64,000 nucleotides of DNA from Pipra filicauda (GCF_003945595.2 NW_024104554.1:5006709-5070708), one strand, 5' to 3'. Shown: positions 36,758-50,805, numbered from the stretch's first letter. Numbers and translations: made by a program. The notes: generated by a model not told the origin, from the sequence alone.

Positions 36758-36760
36758 GTT

Positions 36761-39700
36761 TCCTGTGATCTAGTCCTAAACCTCTCCATCTAAGGTAGTA
36801 CAAAAAAAGTAGCTGTAGGTTTCCTTTGTAGTCCACTAGCCATGCTTCAGCTCACAGTTCTCTAAACTTTTTTGTGTTTTGTTTTAGGATGAAGGCTTCA
36901 TTCTACAGGAATTCATTTAGGAGAAAGTAGAGCACACTCTAGAAGTGTCTGTACCACAAACAAATTTAATAAAGGAAAGTTTTTGTGGTGAGGCAAGTAG
37001 ATTTCTCAAAATGTTGAAGTCTGTGTAGGTTTTCTCCCAGTATATATTGCAGCTATTGATACCACAGCTTAAGAATTATTTTTTTATTTTTTTTTTTAGA
37101 GCCGGGGGAATGGAGTGTGTGTAGAAAAATTATGTAAAAGATAGCTCTTCTAGAGAGAGTCAACACTGCCAATAAAGCTAAACCACTTAATCTGTGAGCA
37201 ACTATCTCTTCATGACACTAAATATGAAGACTGCATGGAGCCAGAACAGCAAGAAGTGATCATATTATTTGCTGATTTACTATCTTACTGGCAGTTGATT
37301 AATGTATCTAGCAATGTGTTGTGATTAAGATACTGTTGCTTGGGAAGAAAGTAAGATAGACTGCTGTAAGTAACATATATGACTGCTAAAGATATTGTAA
37401 GGTAGGTATTATGTTCTTTATTGCAGAATTTCCTTCCCTAACTTTTTTTCTTGTTTGTGTTAATACCGTTTTAATTACTAAAAATTTTCTTGTTTCCATG
37501 AATTCTAGCAGTTTCTATGAACAGGGTTATTCAATGTCTTGGGGATGACATTTATTTTTCCCAGTTTTTTAGTGTTGCAGGATTTCAGGATTTTTTCCTA
37601 TAGATCTTTAATTAAGTATGGCCTTGGTCTGGCCTTAGTTGCTATGATTGATCAGTTGGCAGGAAGATGAAAGAGTATTTCTAAGAATAGAATTAAATTG
37701 ACTTGTCTGTGTGATGTCCTGAATCTTGTTAATCTTGCTAATTACAGGGCATTTTACATTTTATCTCATTAGACTTCACAAAGTTGTATTTTCAGTCACA
37801 GTGTGTCTAAGTCTAACTCCAGCATTAACTTTGAAGTGAATAGGTGTCAAACTCATTACTTTCTCTGGATTCTTCTTGTAAAATAAATTTAGTTTAGGAC
37901 CAGAAACCTCTGCCCTATCATCATAACTTAAGTCAAAGATCAAATCAGTAAAAATAGGTACTTACTTTGCATTTTATTTTGTATCCAATATCTTAGGAAA
38001 TTATTCCTCATGCATGTACTCAAGTAGAGAAAGATAGTGACCTCAACTGTAGTGAGCGTTCTTCATTCCCAGAACTACCTGTGTTCTCTATTTCAGTGTT
38101 GCAACTATAGGTCATTCTTTAGAAGTAAATATTAGCAAAAATTCTTTTTGTACTTGAGGAATGTAAGTACTTCTGAGGTCCTTACTGCTATGATTTCTTA
38201 ATGTTTACACTTTTTAATCTGAATCTTTGGACTGCAGTTAAGACAAAGGTTATTAATATAGCCTCATCTTCCCCCATTATATTAATTGTATTTGAGATGC
38301 TGGCATGTGGTTATTATTGAAGTTAAGAATGAGTTAGAACTGAACCTGCAGTGTCCTTTTTAAAGTCCAATGCATTGTAGAGACTAGGAATGAAAGATAC
38401 GTGCCTGGTTGATTGAAAGCGTTAATAGAAAACTATAAATCCTAAGGGGCCAGAGATATTCTGAAGCAGAAACTTGACAGACTAGATTAGAGGTAATTGT
38501 CTTCTTTATTCTCACAAAAATCAGTGAGAGAGCTTCTCATTTGACAGTTTGCCATTGACATGTTGGACAGCAATTTCATATGAACTTGGAGACTATTAAC
38601 AAAAGGCAGGGATAGAAAGCTGGAACTTTCTTCACAGTACAAGTGATAAATGGATGTAAGCCTCAGAGACATCAAGAAGGTCACATTCTAATAAGATTAA
38701 ATTAGTGAAGGGAGAAAATAAGCATATAAGTCCCAAATTACCTAGTTAAATTAAAAAGAATCTACTGTATACAGAAAAAAAATAGAGAAATCAGATATAT
38801 TTTCATTTATTACCCTGACTTCGATAAATGATCAAATAATCTGAAGAATGGTAAAATCAGTAAAGAGGAACATACAAGAGGTCTTGCTCAGGGATGTGTA
38901 TTTTGTTGTAACTCAGATCAAACACAGAGTACTTGGTGACTTACAACCCTGTCAGTTCGAGATTAGGGACAGATATATCACTGCACACTTATAACAAGAT
39001 ATCTAACTCAGTCATAAGCAAAACAAACAATATAGATTAGGGTTGACCAAAATGCTGCTGAAGAAAAAAACATGAAACCCCAACAATCACCAGAACTCTC
39101 AGAATCTTGAAACAATTTTTTTTGTTCTGGAAAATCTTAAAGTGTGAGGGTAACCAATTAGCTGCCAATTTTCGATTGAACCTCTGAGAAATGACTTTTT
39201 GCCTGACCTGCACTCCACTGGATGTATATAATAGTATCAATGACTTTGCAATCCTGTTGCCTCACTCATATCTATAAGTGTAAATTCAGACTTCTGAGTC
39301 ATCGATGATAAATATCTTTCAAGGAACATGAGATATTAGCACTGAAATTAGATAGGGAAAGTAAGTGTTGAAGTATCATAAATACACAGCTTTCTGTTGT
39401 GAAAGAAGCAGTAGTAGGAAGCACTGCTGAGAAAAAGAGTATTTGGCTAAATTAGTTTAATACCTGATCTAGTGTTGTTCACTACTTTGCATAAACAAAA
39501 AAGCCCCTTTGCTTAAAGCTCTTTTACATCATTCTCTTAGCAAGAATGCAGAAGAGAATTTTCCGTGTTTGACCTTATTGTTAGCTAATTTGGCTAGATG
39601 TAGATACATCTTCATTGAACTCTTTGACCAGCATTATTAACTGTGAGTAGTTATATGTTTAAGTATAGGTTTCACCCCATGTGCTTTTGAAAAATGCTTA

Positions 39701-41089
39701 TGATTTGAGGAAAAGGGAACTCTTTATGTTTTATCTTAATATTGTTATTTTTAATTTATGTTAATCTACCCTCAGAAGTAATCACCTTTAGGTAATTTAC
39801 ATGACTGTTTTCTTTCCCTTCAATTCTGGGAACTTGTGGGAAATCAATCTATTCTGAAAACTAAGAACCCAGCTTAAATAAAGCATAAGCTTTTTAATTA
39901 ATTACTTTCGTTTTCACATGTTTAATTTTATTATGTTTGATGAAATGAATGGAGATTGTTAACTAGGCTGCCAAGACAGATGCTATGTGGTTAACTGTGT
40001 TACAGAAAAGTAATACCAGATTATAACTGTCTTGTAATTTTTTAATATTTTTGCCCTGTAAAGTTTACTACCCTATTAAATTTGTAGGTTAGTATTAGTT
40101 AGGAGGCTTTCATAAGATTTCCTAAATAGATGGCTGGTGAAGAATTCATCACATAAAACAATACATCTCAAAAATTCATGGTTATAATCTAGTTTATAGG
40201 GGTAGGAAATCAAGAGATATATTTCTTATTTCCAAATTCAAATTAATAGACATGCCCTCCTAAATTATGTTTTTCAATTTCAAAGGAAAAAATCGATATA
40301 CTTAAAATTATTTGAAATATATTTTATCCATTGCATAGCAACTCAGCTTTTACTCTTCCCTTTTAAACATCCTGGCAATAAATCATGCTGGGTAGATAGA
40401 GAGTGATTTGCATTAAGCAATAATGATGGAAATATATAAACCAGGAAAATGCAATTATCTACACTCAAAAAAAGCAACTTCATAAGGATTATGATTATTA
40501 GCCTCATTTTCTATGGTAACAAAGTGTATGAGATTATACTGCCTCCACAGCTATTCCTCTACCTCTGCCTCCTTAGTCAGTGGCTAATATCAAGCAAACT
40601 GGATAGTATGGTTCAAAGACAAAAATTCCTATAAATTTTGGTGTTCACAGTGAAAAACTCTGAGGGACTCTAATACTGAGAGAAAAAATGCAGCAGGATC
40701 TTAAATTTATTTGACAACAGAAAGAGATGTTGCAAATCCCGTGCTGGGAAAGTTTCAGTTGGACTTTATTCTTTTGTTATGTATCAACAAAGTTTGTGTT
40801 TGATATAGGTGCTTTGTTGTATAATAGGTTTCTGCCTCAGATTTTGTATACTTCCACTGAAAAGCCAGTTGATTATGAGACACACTTGCATTGCAGCCCA
40901 GGGCTTGGAAGGTGTAGTGCTTACAAGAAGTATTTTTCTTTTGTACAATGCTATGGTATAAAGCAGTATGGCCTCATTGCACTAATTGCTTTGTGGGTAG
41001 ATCTTCAACCTGCAGTCAGCTTGTCTAGGTTCTTGCTGACACTAGTAGTGATTGTCCTCTCTTTGTACTGCCACAAAGATGATCACAGG
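36761..41089. other. AT-rich unique sequence, no feature recognised
   Basis: A T-run near 37080-37099 is the only simple repeat worth naming. Open frames are at most 127 codons (40727-41110 plus), and that one runs into the adjacent CR1 without a recognisable domain. Confidence 0.5.
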
Positions 41090-41487
41090 GCTGGAACGAC
41101 CCTCCTATGAGGAAAAGCAGAGAGTAAGGGTTATTCAGAAGAGGAGGCTCTGGGGAGACCTTACAACATCCTTCCAGTAGCTAAAGTGGACCTGTAAGAA
41201 AAATGGGGACAGACTTTTAAACAGAGTCTTTTGCGACAGTACAAGGGGTAGTAGTTTAAATTGAAGGACAGCTGATTCAGATTGGATGTGAAGAAGGAGT
41301 TTTTACATGAGGGTTATGAAACACTGGCAAAGGTTGCCCAGAGAGGTCTTAGGTGCCCCATCCCTAGAAACGTTCCAGATCAGGCTCTGAACCACCTGAT
41401 TTGTTTGAAGATGTTGCTGCCCATTGTAGGGGCATTGGACTACGGCATTTAAAGGCTCCTTCCAACCCAAACCATTCTATGATTCTC
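41090..41487 (+). mobile_element. CR1 LINE 3' end
   Basis: From GGAACGACCCTCCTATGAGG through AGAAGAGGAGGCTCTGGGGA and GCAAAGGTTGCCCAGAGAGG to the end at CCATTCTATGATTCT, this is a plus-strand CR1 3' part with an intact terminal repeat. It is diverged and holds only the ORF2 C-terminus and 3' UTR. Confidence 0.9.
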
Positions 41488-42992
41488 ATTAGACTATTTA
41501 TTCTCATTAGCCCTACTCCTTCCAGCTCTTACTTTGAACTAAAATAGTCTGGCAGGAGCATTATTTGAACCAGGGCTTTTGAACTGTACTGAACAAACCC
41601 TGGTGATTTCAGTAAAAGTAGTCACTGCAGCTGACAGCAGAGTCACAAGACTTTCAGTTTAATCCTAAAATTCTGAAGAATACTGAGGCACTAGCTACCT
41701 TTGAAAGTATATGCCTTAATTTTTTTATTAATTCAAGGAGCTATCCTAACCTCCCTTCCTCTTGTAATTTATGCTTATGCTACATTTGTGATATTTGATA
41801 TTGTTTAAGCAATAAAGACTTTCTTTTTACCACCTGAAAAAAACAGATCCTGGGCACTGATCAAATATAATATTACATCAAGTGAAATATTATTATCTTT
41901 GTTAGGTAACGAATAGATCTCATTTTAGCTATTTACTCAAAAAGCGAAAGGCATCACCATCATCATTTTAATTATGATTTTATTTACATTTTGGGAGTGC
42001 CTGAAAGCCTCCATCACTGTCAGTGTGCCATTATGCTGTGTGAGAAACACAGAAAGGCACAGTCCTTATTAGAAAACTAATGGTTTGAGAAACTGTAGAA
42101 TACTAGGACACATTTATGCGTGCTTATGTCTGAATTAATATTATCTAACTGGTAATATTTCTTTTCCCATTTTATGGGTTGTATCATCCATTGTTATTTA
42201 AGCAGGATGTAGAACATTGCCATGATACATTTGGCATTATTGAGATAAAGAATAAAATTATTGGAAGTTCTTTTGCAGTCAATAATTTTATTTTGTCAAG
42301 ACTTGGCAGATAATACTCCTTTTTGCCTTTTCTTTCTGATGACTGTATGTGATAACTAAAGCTATTATAATCCATAGTTATACAGAGGAAATTACCAAAA
42401 TAGTGTATTTGTGACTAGAGAGCTTGAAAACAGTAGCCATAAACAAAAGCACACTTTACAAGAAATGCATGCATATTTCCTTCTGTAAGGAAAGATACTT
42501 TTATTGCTTTCACAGAAGTAATAAATCATGGTAAAAATACGTTATGAAAATACAGCCTTGCACAGAGGAAAAATAAAATCCTTGTTACATATGATGACTG
42601 AAGAAAGGAAATTTTTTTGGCATTATACAGAGATCTTCTTGGGTGCTGAGAGAGAACTGGAAGAAGTGGGAGCTCAGCCCACACGAAAGGTATGTCTCTG
42701 GGATTCCCGGATTACCTTTCTCAGCCCGTACTCCTATTCCCATCTCTAGCTTGCCTGGTAGCTTGCTCAGTGCTGTGTGTTGGTGTTGTGCAGCTCTGGT
42801 TGAAGATGACATTGCTCTAGCAGACTGTCTTTTGGCTGTTCTTGTGGGTTCGTTTTCTACCAATAGGAGGTGGAGAGGAAAAAAGGGGGTTAGAAGGCCA
42901 GGACAAAAGAACAGAGAAGATGCTGCACAGAAATTTCTTGTACATGAGATCTGTGGTGTCTTGGTAACCTCCCTTGCACATTCTAGAAGTGG
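41488..42992. other. Unique sequence up to a solo LTR
   Basis: It is AT-rich to about 42600 and then somewhat more balanced up to the LTR at 42998. Overlapping frames on both strands (42585-43103 minus, 42643-43002 plus) cross the LTR edge and are chance frames. Confidence 0.5.
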
Positions 42993-42997
42993 GCAGG

Positions 42998-43878
42998 TGT
43001 GACGGACTGAAATGTCAGTAATGTCTTCAACATTGTCAAAATCATAGAAAGACTTTTTGTCAAACTGCAAGGAAGCACAGTCTGTCTGTGACCATCGAAG
43101 CACTCCCCTCCTCCCAGTGCCTCTCGAGTGGAATTTAGACTGTGACTGGGGACTTGAGATAAGACTATTGTCTAATCATCTCAAGTCTGAGGAGAAGTAA
43201 ACAAGGCTCAGGAATGAAGAATGTATCTGTGTTAAGAACCAGCCCCAGCTGGGCTCAGGAGGTGGTGGAGGAGAAGGGTTTCGGGTGTGTGATGGTGAAA
43301 TCTCTCCACACCAAACCAAAGGAATAACTCTCTACCCCCCCCCCCCATCTCCCAAGAAGACCATGTGCACATGGGACATTCACGTGAGAGGCAGCTGAGA
43401 AGGGGTCATAAACCACCAAAGACTCCCAAAGCGTCCCCCTAATTCATTCCTGAGGCCTTCCACCACCAGAAGACTGCACATAATCTGAGTGAGGCAACAA
43501 ATCTGCTGCAAGAGACTGCAAAGTTTCCACCACCACCCACCCTGCCAAGGGGTGTTGCCGGGCATCTCCTGAACATATATTAATCCACTACTCTATGTTT
43601 TTTGGGAAACCCTAACCACCAAAAAGATCAGAAGAACTGGACTGTCGGGATGCTGCCGGGTTACACGGAGTGGTGGTACTTTTCTATTTTACTCTCTCTA
43701 TCACTTTCTTTCTTCTATCCCCCCCACCCTTCCTTTTCTCTAATTCTTTCTATCTCCTTTTCTCTGTCTCGCTTTACCATTAAATAAAACCCATATTATT
43801 GACTTTGGCATTTGGTCTCATTTGCACCTTCATTCAGGTAGAGGCATTTCTAACAATTTTAATAACCGGATCATAACA
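42998..43878 (+). mobile_element. Solo LTR, ERV family B, 5-bp TSD
   Basis: This 881-bp element starts TGTGACGGACTG and ends GGATCATAACA. It is bounded by the pentamer GCAGG at 42993-42997 and 43879-43883. A polyadenylation signal AATAAA lies at 43783-43788, about 90 bp from the right end, fixing plus orientation. A CT-rich stretch precedes it, and a TATA-like ACATATATTAA lies near 43573. A run of 12 C sits at 43335-43346. The 5-bp TSD fits ERVL-like (class III) or some class I elements. No internal retroviral sequence is present, so the provirus was lost by LTR-LTR recombination. Confidence 0.85.
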
Positions 43879-43883
43879 GCAGG

Positions 43884-46800
43884 GAAGAAGTCAGTGCAGA
43901 AGGCTGAGGAAAAGGAATATTTCAGCTTGGCCTAGTGGGAAATGAGATCACTGCAATCACTGATCAAGTGATATATGTCCCTCACTTTGATTATATCTGA
44001 ACCAGTAGCTTCAGTAGTGTAAGGGAATGTACTTGGGCAGTTGAGTTTAATCAGTTAGTAGAGGAGTCACTGACCATGGTTTCAGACCATGCCAACCAGT
44101 ACCTGCTCCTGCACGTAGGGTGAGAAACAGCACAGATGCAGAACTGTTCCTATTTGGCAATTTGCATTGAAGGGGAAATTCAAATTGTAACTGCTCAGCT
44201 ATGATAATTTGTGACCAAGGAATGATCTGGCTTTAGAGGTTGTAAATTCAGTGATGATAACTGGGTCAGACCATGCACTGTCCCAGGCCAAGGAATGATC
44301 CCAGATGTGCTTCATTTTCAAGTGTAGATATAACTTGTATAACTAGTTCTTACCTGCTTACCTCAAAAGGGAGCAGTTTATACCTACAGCTCTGGAGGCT
44401 CATGACTGCCAGAGACCTCTAGGTGTGCTCTAATTTATTAATCAAACTAAAAGTCTTTGAAAACAACAAGTAAGAGATCTTGATATCTGTGATTCAGACC
44501 TTTGGGTTGGCAAAGACTGCCTGCCCTATAAGCACACATTTCTTCTATTGAACTTTTAACCATGAAAATGTTTCTGTTAGTGCCTCCACCCTAAATTCCC
44601 AAGCCATCCTATGGCTGTACTACATGCTAATGAACAAAAACCATGTCTCTCATTTTCTCTTCTTCACCGACCAGAGATGGTCACAGTGTGTCTGTGCATA
44701 TACAAATACATGTTTAAAACATAGTTTTCTATGTTTTATCTCTGGTATTCACATAAAAATATTTTTAAAGCTGGTGTATTTTCCTCAAGGAAATCTTAAT
44801 AGAACTAAGGAAAGGAAACATAGTGGAAGAGAAAAAATATGTGTGAATAAAGGCTTAACAAAAGGAACAGTATTATCTAGTAAATCTGTGCTGTGTTGTC
44901 TCTCAGCAGAAAGATCTAATTTCACCTCTAGTTTCTGCTGCCTTTCTGTTGTAACGTTCAGATTCACATGGTAAGACTATCCAGGAGCTTGTGTAGCTAC
45001 CTATGGGCTAACACAATGTCCATCTGACAGTGAGAATGGCAGTTACAGATACTTAGGACAATCCTACCCTTAGGAGAATCCTGCCTCCTTGTAAAGCATT
45101 ATTATGGTGAAAGTGGTCACTTACATATGTGCCTTTCAGATAAGAATTGCTGACAGTTCAAGGTGCAAGGTTGGTCATTTCTGCCTGATCAACCAAGAGC
45201 ATACTTGAACCTGCTGTGATTGTCTCTCTGACAACAGTAAAAAGAAACACACTTTTTTCCTCCTGGCAAATGGACCATGAAGAGGAAGATTTTCTCATTT
45301 GGCTCCTTGCTATCTGACCAATGTAGCTGGCTGGAGACATGCTGGAATAAATTCTGTACTTGGATGGTTCCTGTTGATGCTGTTCACTCTTGTTGCTGCT
45401 CTTGACAGTCAAGAGGTGACTGTCCCAAGTGGTTTTCCCCAACTTTTAGTAAAAGTTGCTGTTGTTATTGCAGTGGTTGAGGACTAAACAGTGTGTGCCT
45501 CCCAGCACTGCAGTCCATAGATACCATCCTTTTACTTGTGTTCTGAACTGGCAGTTACAAGACCTGCTCACAATCTCTGTTTCATTTGGCTTCATAGCTG
45601 GATAATTTTGACTTTTGACTGAAGCTAAACCTGCCGAGTATTGTAGGTTGGCATCTGCAGTTTGTTCTCTGGCCTCTGCCTGGTGTGAGGCAGTATGAAC
45701 CCATCCATCAGGAAAGATCCCCAAACCACACTTAGTTCTTACCATCATAGAAATTGATAGGAAGCCTGCATCAGCAAATGTTATTTTATAGAGAAGGAAA
45801 TATGGAGTAAAAATTTTGCAAAATTTTTGCTTTAAACTGACACATATAAATGAAATATCAATTTACATCCTGTCTTGACAAAAACTCCTAATCTTTTTCA
45901 GGTCTTTGGTTTAAAGAACTTGGCTTGGAGTAGAATTTTTCTCATGGCAGAAAGCTCTATTTCTCACAAAGAGTAATTATAGCCAAATAATTTTGTGGTG
46001 GTCTGAATGACCACTGATGAATTTATCTGGTGTAAATGGGGCATTTTCCACATCAGTATCATATACAACCATGGTTTGATTTGAAGGCATTATTTTTAGG
46101 CATATTTTAGAAGTAGCATACAGTCAAATTATAAAGGCATTTATGTACCCCTTGCACTTAGTCAGTCATTTTGTATAAACATTTTATCTCAAACTGCCAT
46201 AACCATGGCTTCTTTCATTTTTTTCAATTAGTAATTTTCCTCTTTTATCTCAAATCTCCAAAAGTGTTCACTGAGCGGCATTCATGATATGTGAAAAGAA
46301 ACAATCTATTTTTTGCACATCAATATATACAATATTTACGTTATGCAGTGATGATCTCCCTCCCTCTGTGAGTGAAATAACATTTTTCAGTCATGGTGCT
46401 AACAGTGTAAATCAAAACAGACTCAGTCTAAAAAGGGAGCTTTTCATCCTCAAACACATAAAATATGCATATTAAATTAAAAAGCTTTGGAATTCATGAA
46501 TTACTGTAGCCCGGGGTTAGTAATAATTTATATCTTATGAAATTTTTCTAGTAGTTATTAATGAAAGTACTCAGTGGTAAAGCATACATACCACAGTACC
46601 ATTGCAATACCTTGAATACATCCCAGATTACTTAAAAAGGAAGAAACATTTTTTTACCTGATGTAAATCAGTCCAGCTGGCTTGACTCCTCCCCACTAAA
46701 GATCAAACCAGGGTTTTTCAGTCAGTGTCTGGGATGCACTTGGAATACAATATCTAATAAAAAAAGCTAGATGTGTAGGGGAAGCTTGGGGTGCATGACA

Positions 46801-47439
46801 GGCTCATTGATTCCTTACGTATATAATGATTCTAAACAGTAAGTTCTTTGCACTGGCTTACCACTGTGTTATTTCCTCCTTTCAGCTTCTGCAGATATAC
46901 TGACTGCTTTATCCAGGATAACTCAGGCAGAACAAGAAAGGTGCTATGGAAGACTTTTTTTTTTAATCTCTCCAATAATTTAGCTACATAGATAATTAGG
47001 AAATTTGCACTGTTGGCAGCAGTTGAAACAGGTTTATACAGACAAGCTTGGTAGGGGCATAGGGGAGCGGGTAAATACGATGGGTAAATATGATTGTGCA
47101 TTTGCATTCTGGGATGGTCTGCAGCTGAAGTAGTGATAAACATTCTCACAGGGTTGCCATCATGGCACAGGCATGATCCTGGAGGCTGTTGGAGAAGTAC
47201 TGCACTGAGCTTTGTACACTAACAGAAAGATACATTAAATTCTAGCGAACCTGAAATGTTTAGAAAATGAGGAAACATTTCTGAAGTTGTGAAGGAAGTA
47301 TGTACTCTCCTAGAGGACATTTTAAACTAATAAAAGTTTTCTTATGTCTTTTGGAGAAATCTTTGTGTTAATGCCTGTTACATTATCAGAATTAAGATTT
47401 TACTTGTCTTGTAAAAGTAACAACTTGGAGCTCCCTTCC
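43884..47439. other. Unique sequence, no feature recognised
   Basis: The interval at about 45140-45760 is less AT-rich and carries open frames on both strands (94 and 100 codons, minus), but no protein family or repeat is recognised. The remainder is AT-rich. Confidence 0.5.
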
Positions 47440-47748
47440 AATGCCTAAAGAGCCTACAAGAGAGTTGGAAGAGGGACTTTTCACAAAGGTATATAGGGGT
47501 AGGACAAGGGTTAATGGCAAGAGAGTAGGTTTAAATTAGATATTAGGAAGAAATTCTTTACTGCGAGGGTGGTGAGACACTGGAGCAGGTTGTCCAGAGA
47601 AGCTGGGAAAGCCCCATCCCTGAAGGTGTTCAAGGCCAGGTTGGGTGGAACTCTGAGGAACCTGGTCTAGTGGCAGGTGTCCCTGACAATGATGGGGGGT
47701 TGTAACTAGATGGTTCCTTCCAACCCAAACCATTATATAATTCTATGA
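47440..47748 (+). mobile_element. CR1 LINE 3' end
   Basis: From AATGCCTAAAGAGCCTACAAG through GATATTAGGAAGAAATTCTT and GAGCAGGTTGTCCAGAGAAG to the end at ATTATATAATTCTATGA. It is a typical plus-strand CR1 3' UTR with the conserved terminal motif and low to moderate divergence. Confidence 0.92.
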
Positions 47749-49014
47749 GTTTCGAGTCAAAAGACAAAAAATCAGGGAAAGACATAGATCTTTATTACGT
47801 GATATGACCTAATTCTCCATTCTTAGGTGTCTCAGTTAAATAGGTGGCAGAAATGCCATGTCTGTGGAGAGACAAAGAGCAATTCAGACCCTAGGTCAAT
47901 TAAACAATTCTCTGGAGGTCTCCATTTTATTTTTAAAGATTGTGAAGAAACACTCAGTAGCTGGGTTACCATTTGTCTGCCTGATATTAGGAGGAAAGAT
48001 CCACACCAAAGACTGATTTTTTGTTCATTTTTTAGAAACTTGTGTGAAGCTCTTTTACATCATAACCTGTCATCTTATGTTTTTGACTGGAATTATTGTG
48101 TTAGCTCTTGGGTCCTAAATGTATGTCAGGATTATGCTAAGAGGCTTGAAGGTATAGAAGCATTATAATAAAAGAGTAAGGAGAGTATTGCCAATTTTAA
48201 AGAGGTGTTACTTAAACATAACTTTTCAAAATAATTTTATAAATTTCAAGTATTTTATAAAATTTCTTTTTCATTTGCCTGTATGGAGGGAAGTATATCG
48301 AACATAGTATTTTGAGATTAGTTTTTAGAAAACTGTCTTTCAGCTCGCCTATTTTGCCAGCTGAAGGGCCAATTCTTCTGGATCAGTTTCATGGTGCAGA
48401 AAGTCCCATTGAAGGGGGTGTGTCCCTTTGGGTAGACTGGCTTGATTCCACCACTCCCTTTCTGCCAATGCACTGTCAAGAGGTAGAGTTATAGAATTTT
48501 TTAGATTCCTTCCCAACTTTTGTGTAGCTGGGATAAAATACAATGGGTTGATTAATTTCACAAATTAATCAACTATCTTTTTCCACGACTTTTTGAAGGA
48601 CAACTGTCAAATTGTTTCTTTGTGTGGGGGTTGGACCAGAGGGCTTTCAGAACTCCTATACAAACCAAATAATTACATAACTTTCTGCGTTTTGAAATGG
48701 ATTTTAAGAAACAGTGTGTTTTTAATCTGTGAGTATGACCATTGCTTGTGGTCATGTCAGCATGCTAACTTCGTCTCTGCTGTTAATTGATGCACACGGC
48801 TGTTACAGTATCTCTGATACACTGTGACACAGTGTAGGCTGAGATAATTTACCCCAGAATGGAACTGCTAGTGTTAATAAGCAGTTATGAATTGCCATAG
48901 TGAGAGCATATGTACAAAAATATATGACAGGGTTGTTGCTGTACTCCAACTACTTGGTAACCATTGTAAATTTTGATATAGAATGATTCAGTGGTCTAGA
49001 ACATGAATTAAAAC

Positions 49015-49049
49015 ACAAATAATCTCACAAATTACAAATAATCTCACAA
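49015..49049. repeat. 16-bp direct repeat
   Basis: ACAAATAATCTCACAA occurs at 49015-49030 and 49034-49049, separated by three bases. Confidence 0.85.
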
Positions 49050-49051
49050 TG

Positions 49052-49075
49052 TTCAAAAACATTCATGTTTTTGAA
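49052..49075. repeat. Perfect 10-bp inverted repeat
   Basis: TTCAAAAACA at 49052-49061 pairs with TGTTTTTGAA at 49066-49075 around a four-base loop. It sits directly after the 16-bp direct repeat. No known RNA gene fits. Confidence 0.8.
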
Positions 49076-50805
49076 TGGTTCGGAAACTGTTTTGTGAAGT
49101 TGTTTATATGACATAGGGATAATATGTATTATGTTTTTTCTGCCTCTCAGAAAACCTTAACATGCTTTTTTGGAGCACCTTATCTTAGAGGTGATGTCTT
49201 TTTCTGAATATAGCAATAGGAAATTGTCTAGCTGACAACCTTTAGTTTTTAAAAAGAGTGCCATACTGAATAATGGTTTTGTTTTCTGATACACTCTAAA
49301 AGTTTTTACATATAATGATCAAACTTCTTCAGAACTGTTCTTAAAAATTGAATATAATATTAATTTTTAATTAGTTTTTAGATTTACCAAACATAATTTG
49401 TGCTTACCTTTAAAATTATTTTGTTTAATTTCTTAAAATCAAGATGGTTTAAGAATGAAAATCCTTGTTACATAATTTGCAATGACAATTATTTTTCCGG
49501 AATTAATCTTATCCCAACCATTTTCTGTGAAAACATCTTAAAAAAGTTCATAAACAAAAGAATTATGTAACTTAATGAAAGTCAAGAGATTTGTATTTTT
49601 ATTTCATTATTACTGACATCAATCATTACAGGTGTCTTTCATCTATCTGAATCCATTACTCTGATTTTGTAAGATATCCCAAAATTTTCTAGACATATAT
49701 TTGTGCCTAACCTAAGAAAAATATCCCTGATGCAGGACCGATGTATGAAAAATACCTAAATAGAACAAAAATAACTTTCATGTAGAACATTTCCAAATCT
49801 TTTTAGACTCTGGAAAGAGAGCTGAGAGCTCTTTCCCATTGTGGAAGTCATGCAGCACCTTGCAGGACTGAGCTTTTAATCAGGATTTCCACAATGATTG
49901 ACTTAATATTCCATGTCAGGATATTCTACTAATTATGCTTTTTGAACCTCAAATTAAGTAAATAACCAGGGAAGAAACACAACTGTCACAAATTCATGAA
50001 AAAATTCTCAAAAGAGGACAAGGATCAATTATTTGCATTAGCAAATGAAGCCTGAAGAACAACTGTTTTAAAACTATAGAGGAAATATGTAGGTTAAATA
50101 TTATGTAAGACATTGATAGAAATTAAAAAGCAATTTAATGAGGATGGAGGAGATGGGCAAGGTTAGGAATCTTCTTTGTGGAATGATTAGTTTAATTATC
50201 ACTGACAGTATGGAGGAGATGAACATAGTAATCACCAACTACAGATTTGCTCTAGTCTAAACTATTCTAGAAATTCTCTTGTGGCTGCAGCAAGTGTGTA
50301 TAAACCTCTCTCTGTTGAGCTCAAAATAAAGTCAGTGATGAGTAATCTTTTCATTTCTCAAGAAGGTTTCAAGGGCAGGAAAGGTATAAGCCAGAAGTTG
50401 TGTGCATTTTTCACAAAGATTTAACCTGTATGAACAGCATGAGTCTCTAAAGAGCAGCAGTCTGCCTGCTAGTCTTCAAAACTAGTATAAATAATGTATA
50501 AATGACATTCCATTTGATCTTTTCCATGCTCCATGACTATACATTACCACTAACAAATTTCATATACTGTCATAGATCCAGAGCTGCATTTTGTGTGGCT
50601 TTTGATAGATAGCAACCCATATTTTCTTCCACAGAGTGTGCTGAATGTGCTTCCCATCTGTCTTCTATCACAGACTTCTTTGTTGCATGTGCAACTGCTC
50701 CTGTTTAACCAGGGAACTGACTAATGATATCTAAAAATGACTGTATTGCTGCTCCTATTAATTCAGAGTATATACTTTAGAAAGCATCCTGTTAGAAGCA
50801 GAAGC

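Larger units (their letters stand above)
35403..36760 (-). mobile_element. CR1 LINE, subfamily X, copy 1
   Basis: The 3' end at 35403 reads TCACAGAATCAGAATCAGAG and the copy runs 1.36 kb into RT. It is closely related along its whole length to the copy at 61985-63425; both share CCTGAGAGTATCATCCAAAT and the same RT spelling, unlike the CR1 at 27447. RT is open for most of its length (35947-36757). The last part of ORF2 lies in other frames at 35728-35931 and 35498-35809. A triplicated 12-bp unit at 35889-35932 is absent from the sister copy. Confidence 0.92.
47749..50800. other. AT-rich unique sequence
   Basis: A 113-codon plus frame (47827-48168) carries one C-x2-C pair but no other motif. 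Small repeats near 49 kb are listed separately. No exon or RNA gene is recognised. Confidence 0.5.

Noticed and set aside
40727..41110. 127-codon plus frame
   Set aside because: It has no motif and its end lies in a CR1 copy.
47827..48168. 113-codon plus frame with a C-x2-C pair
   Set aside because: No second metal-binding pair, no family resemblance, and length within chance expectation for 64 kb.
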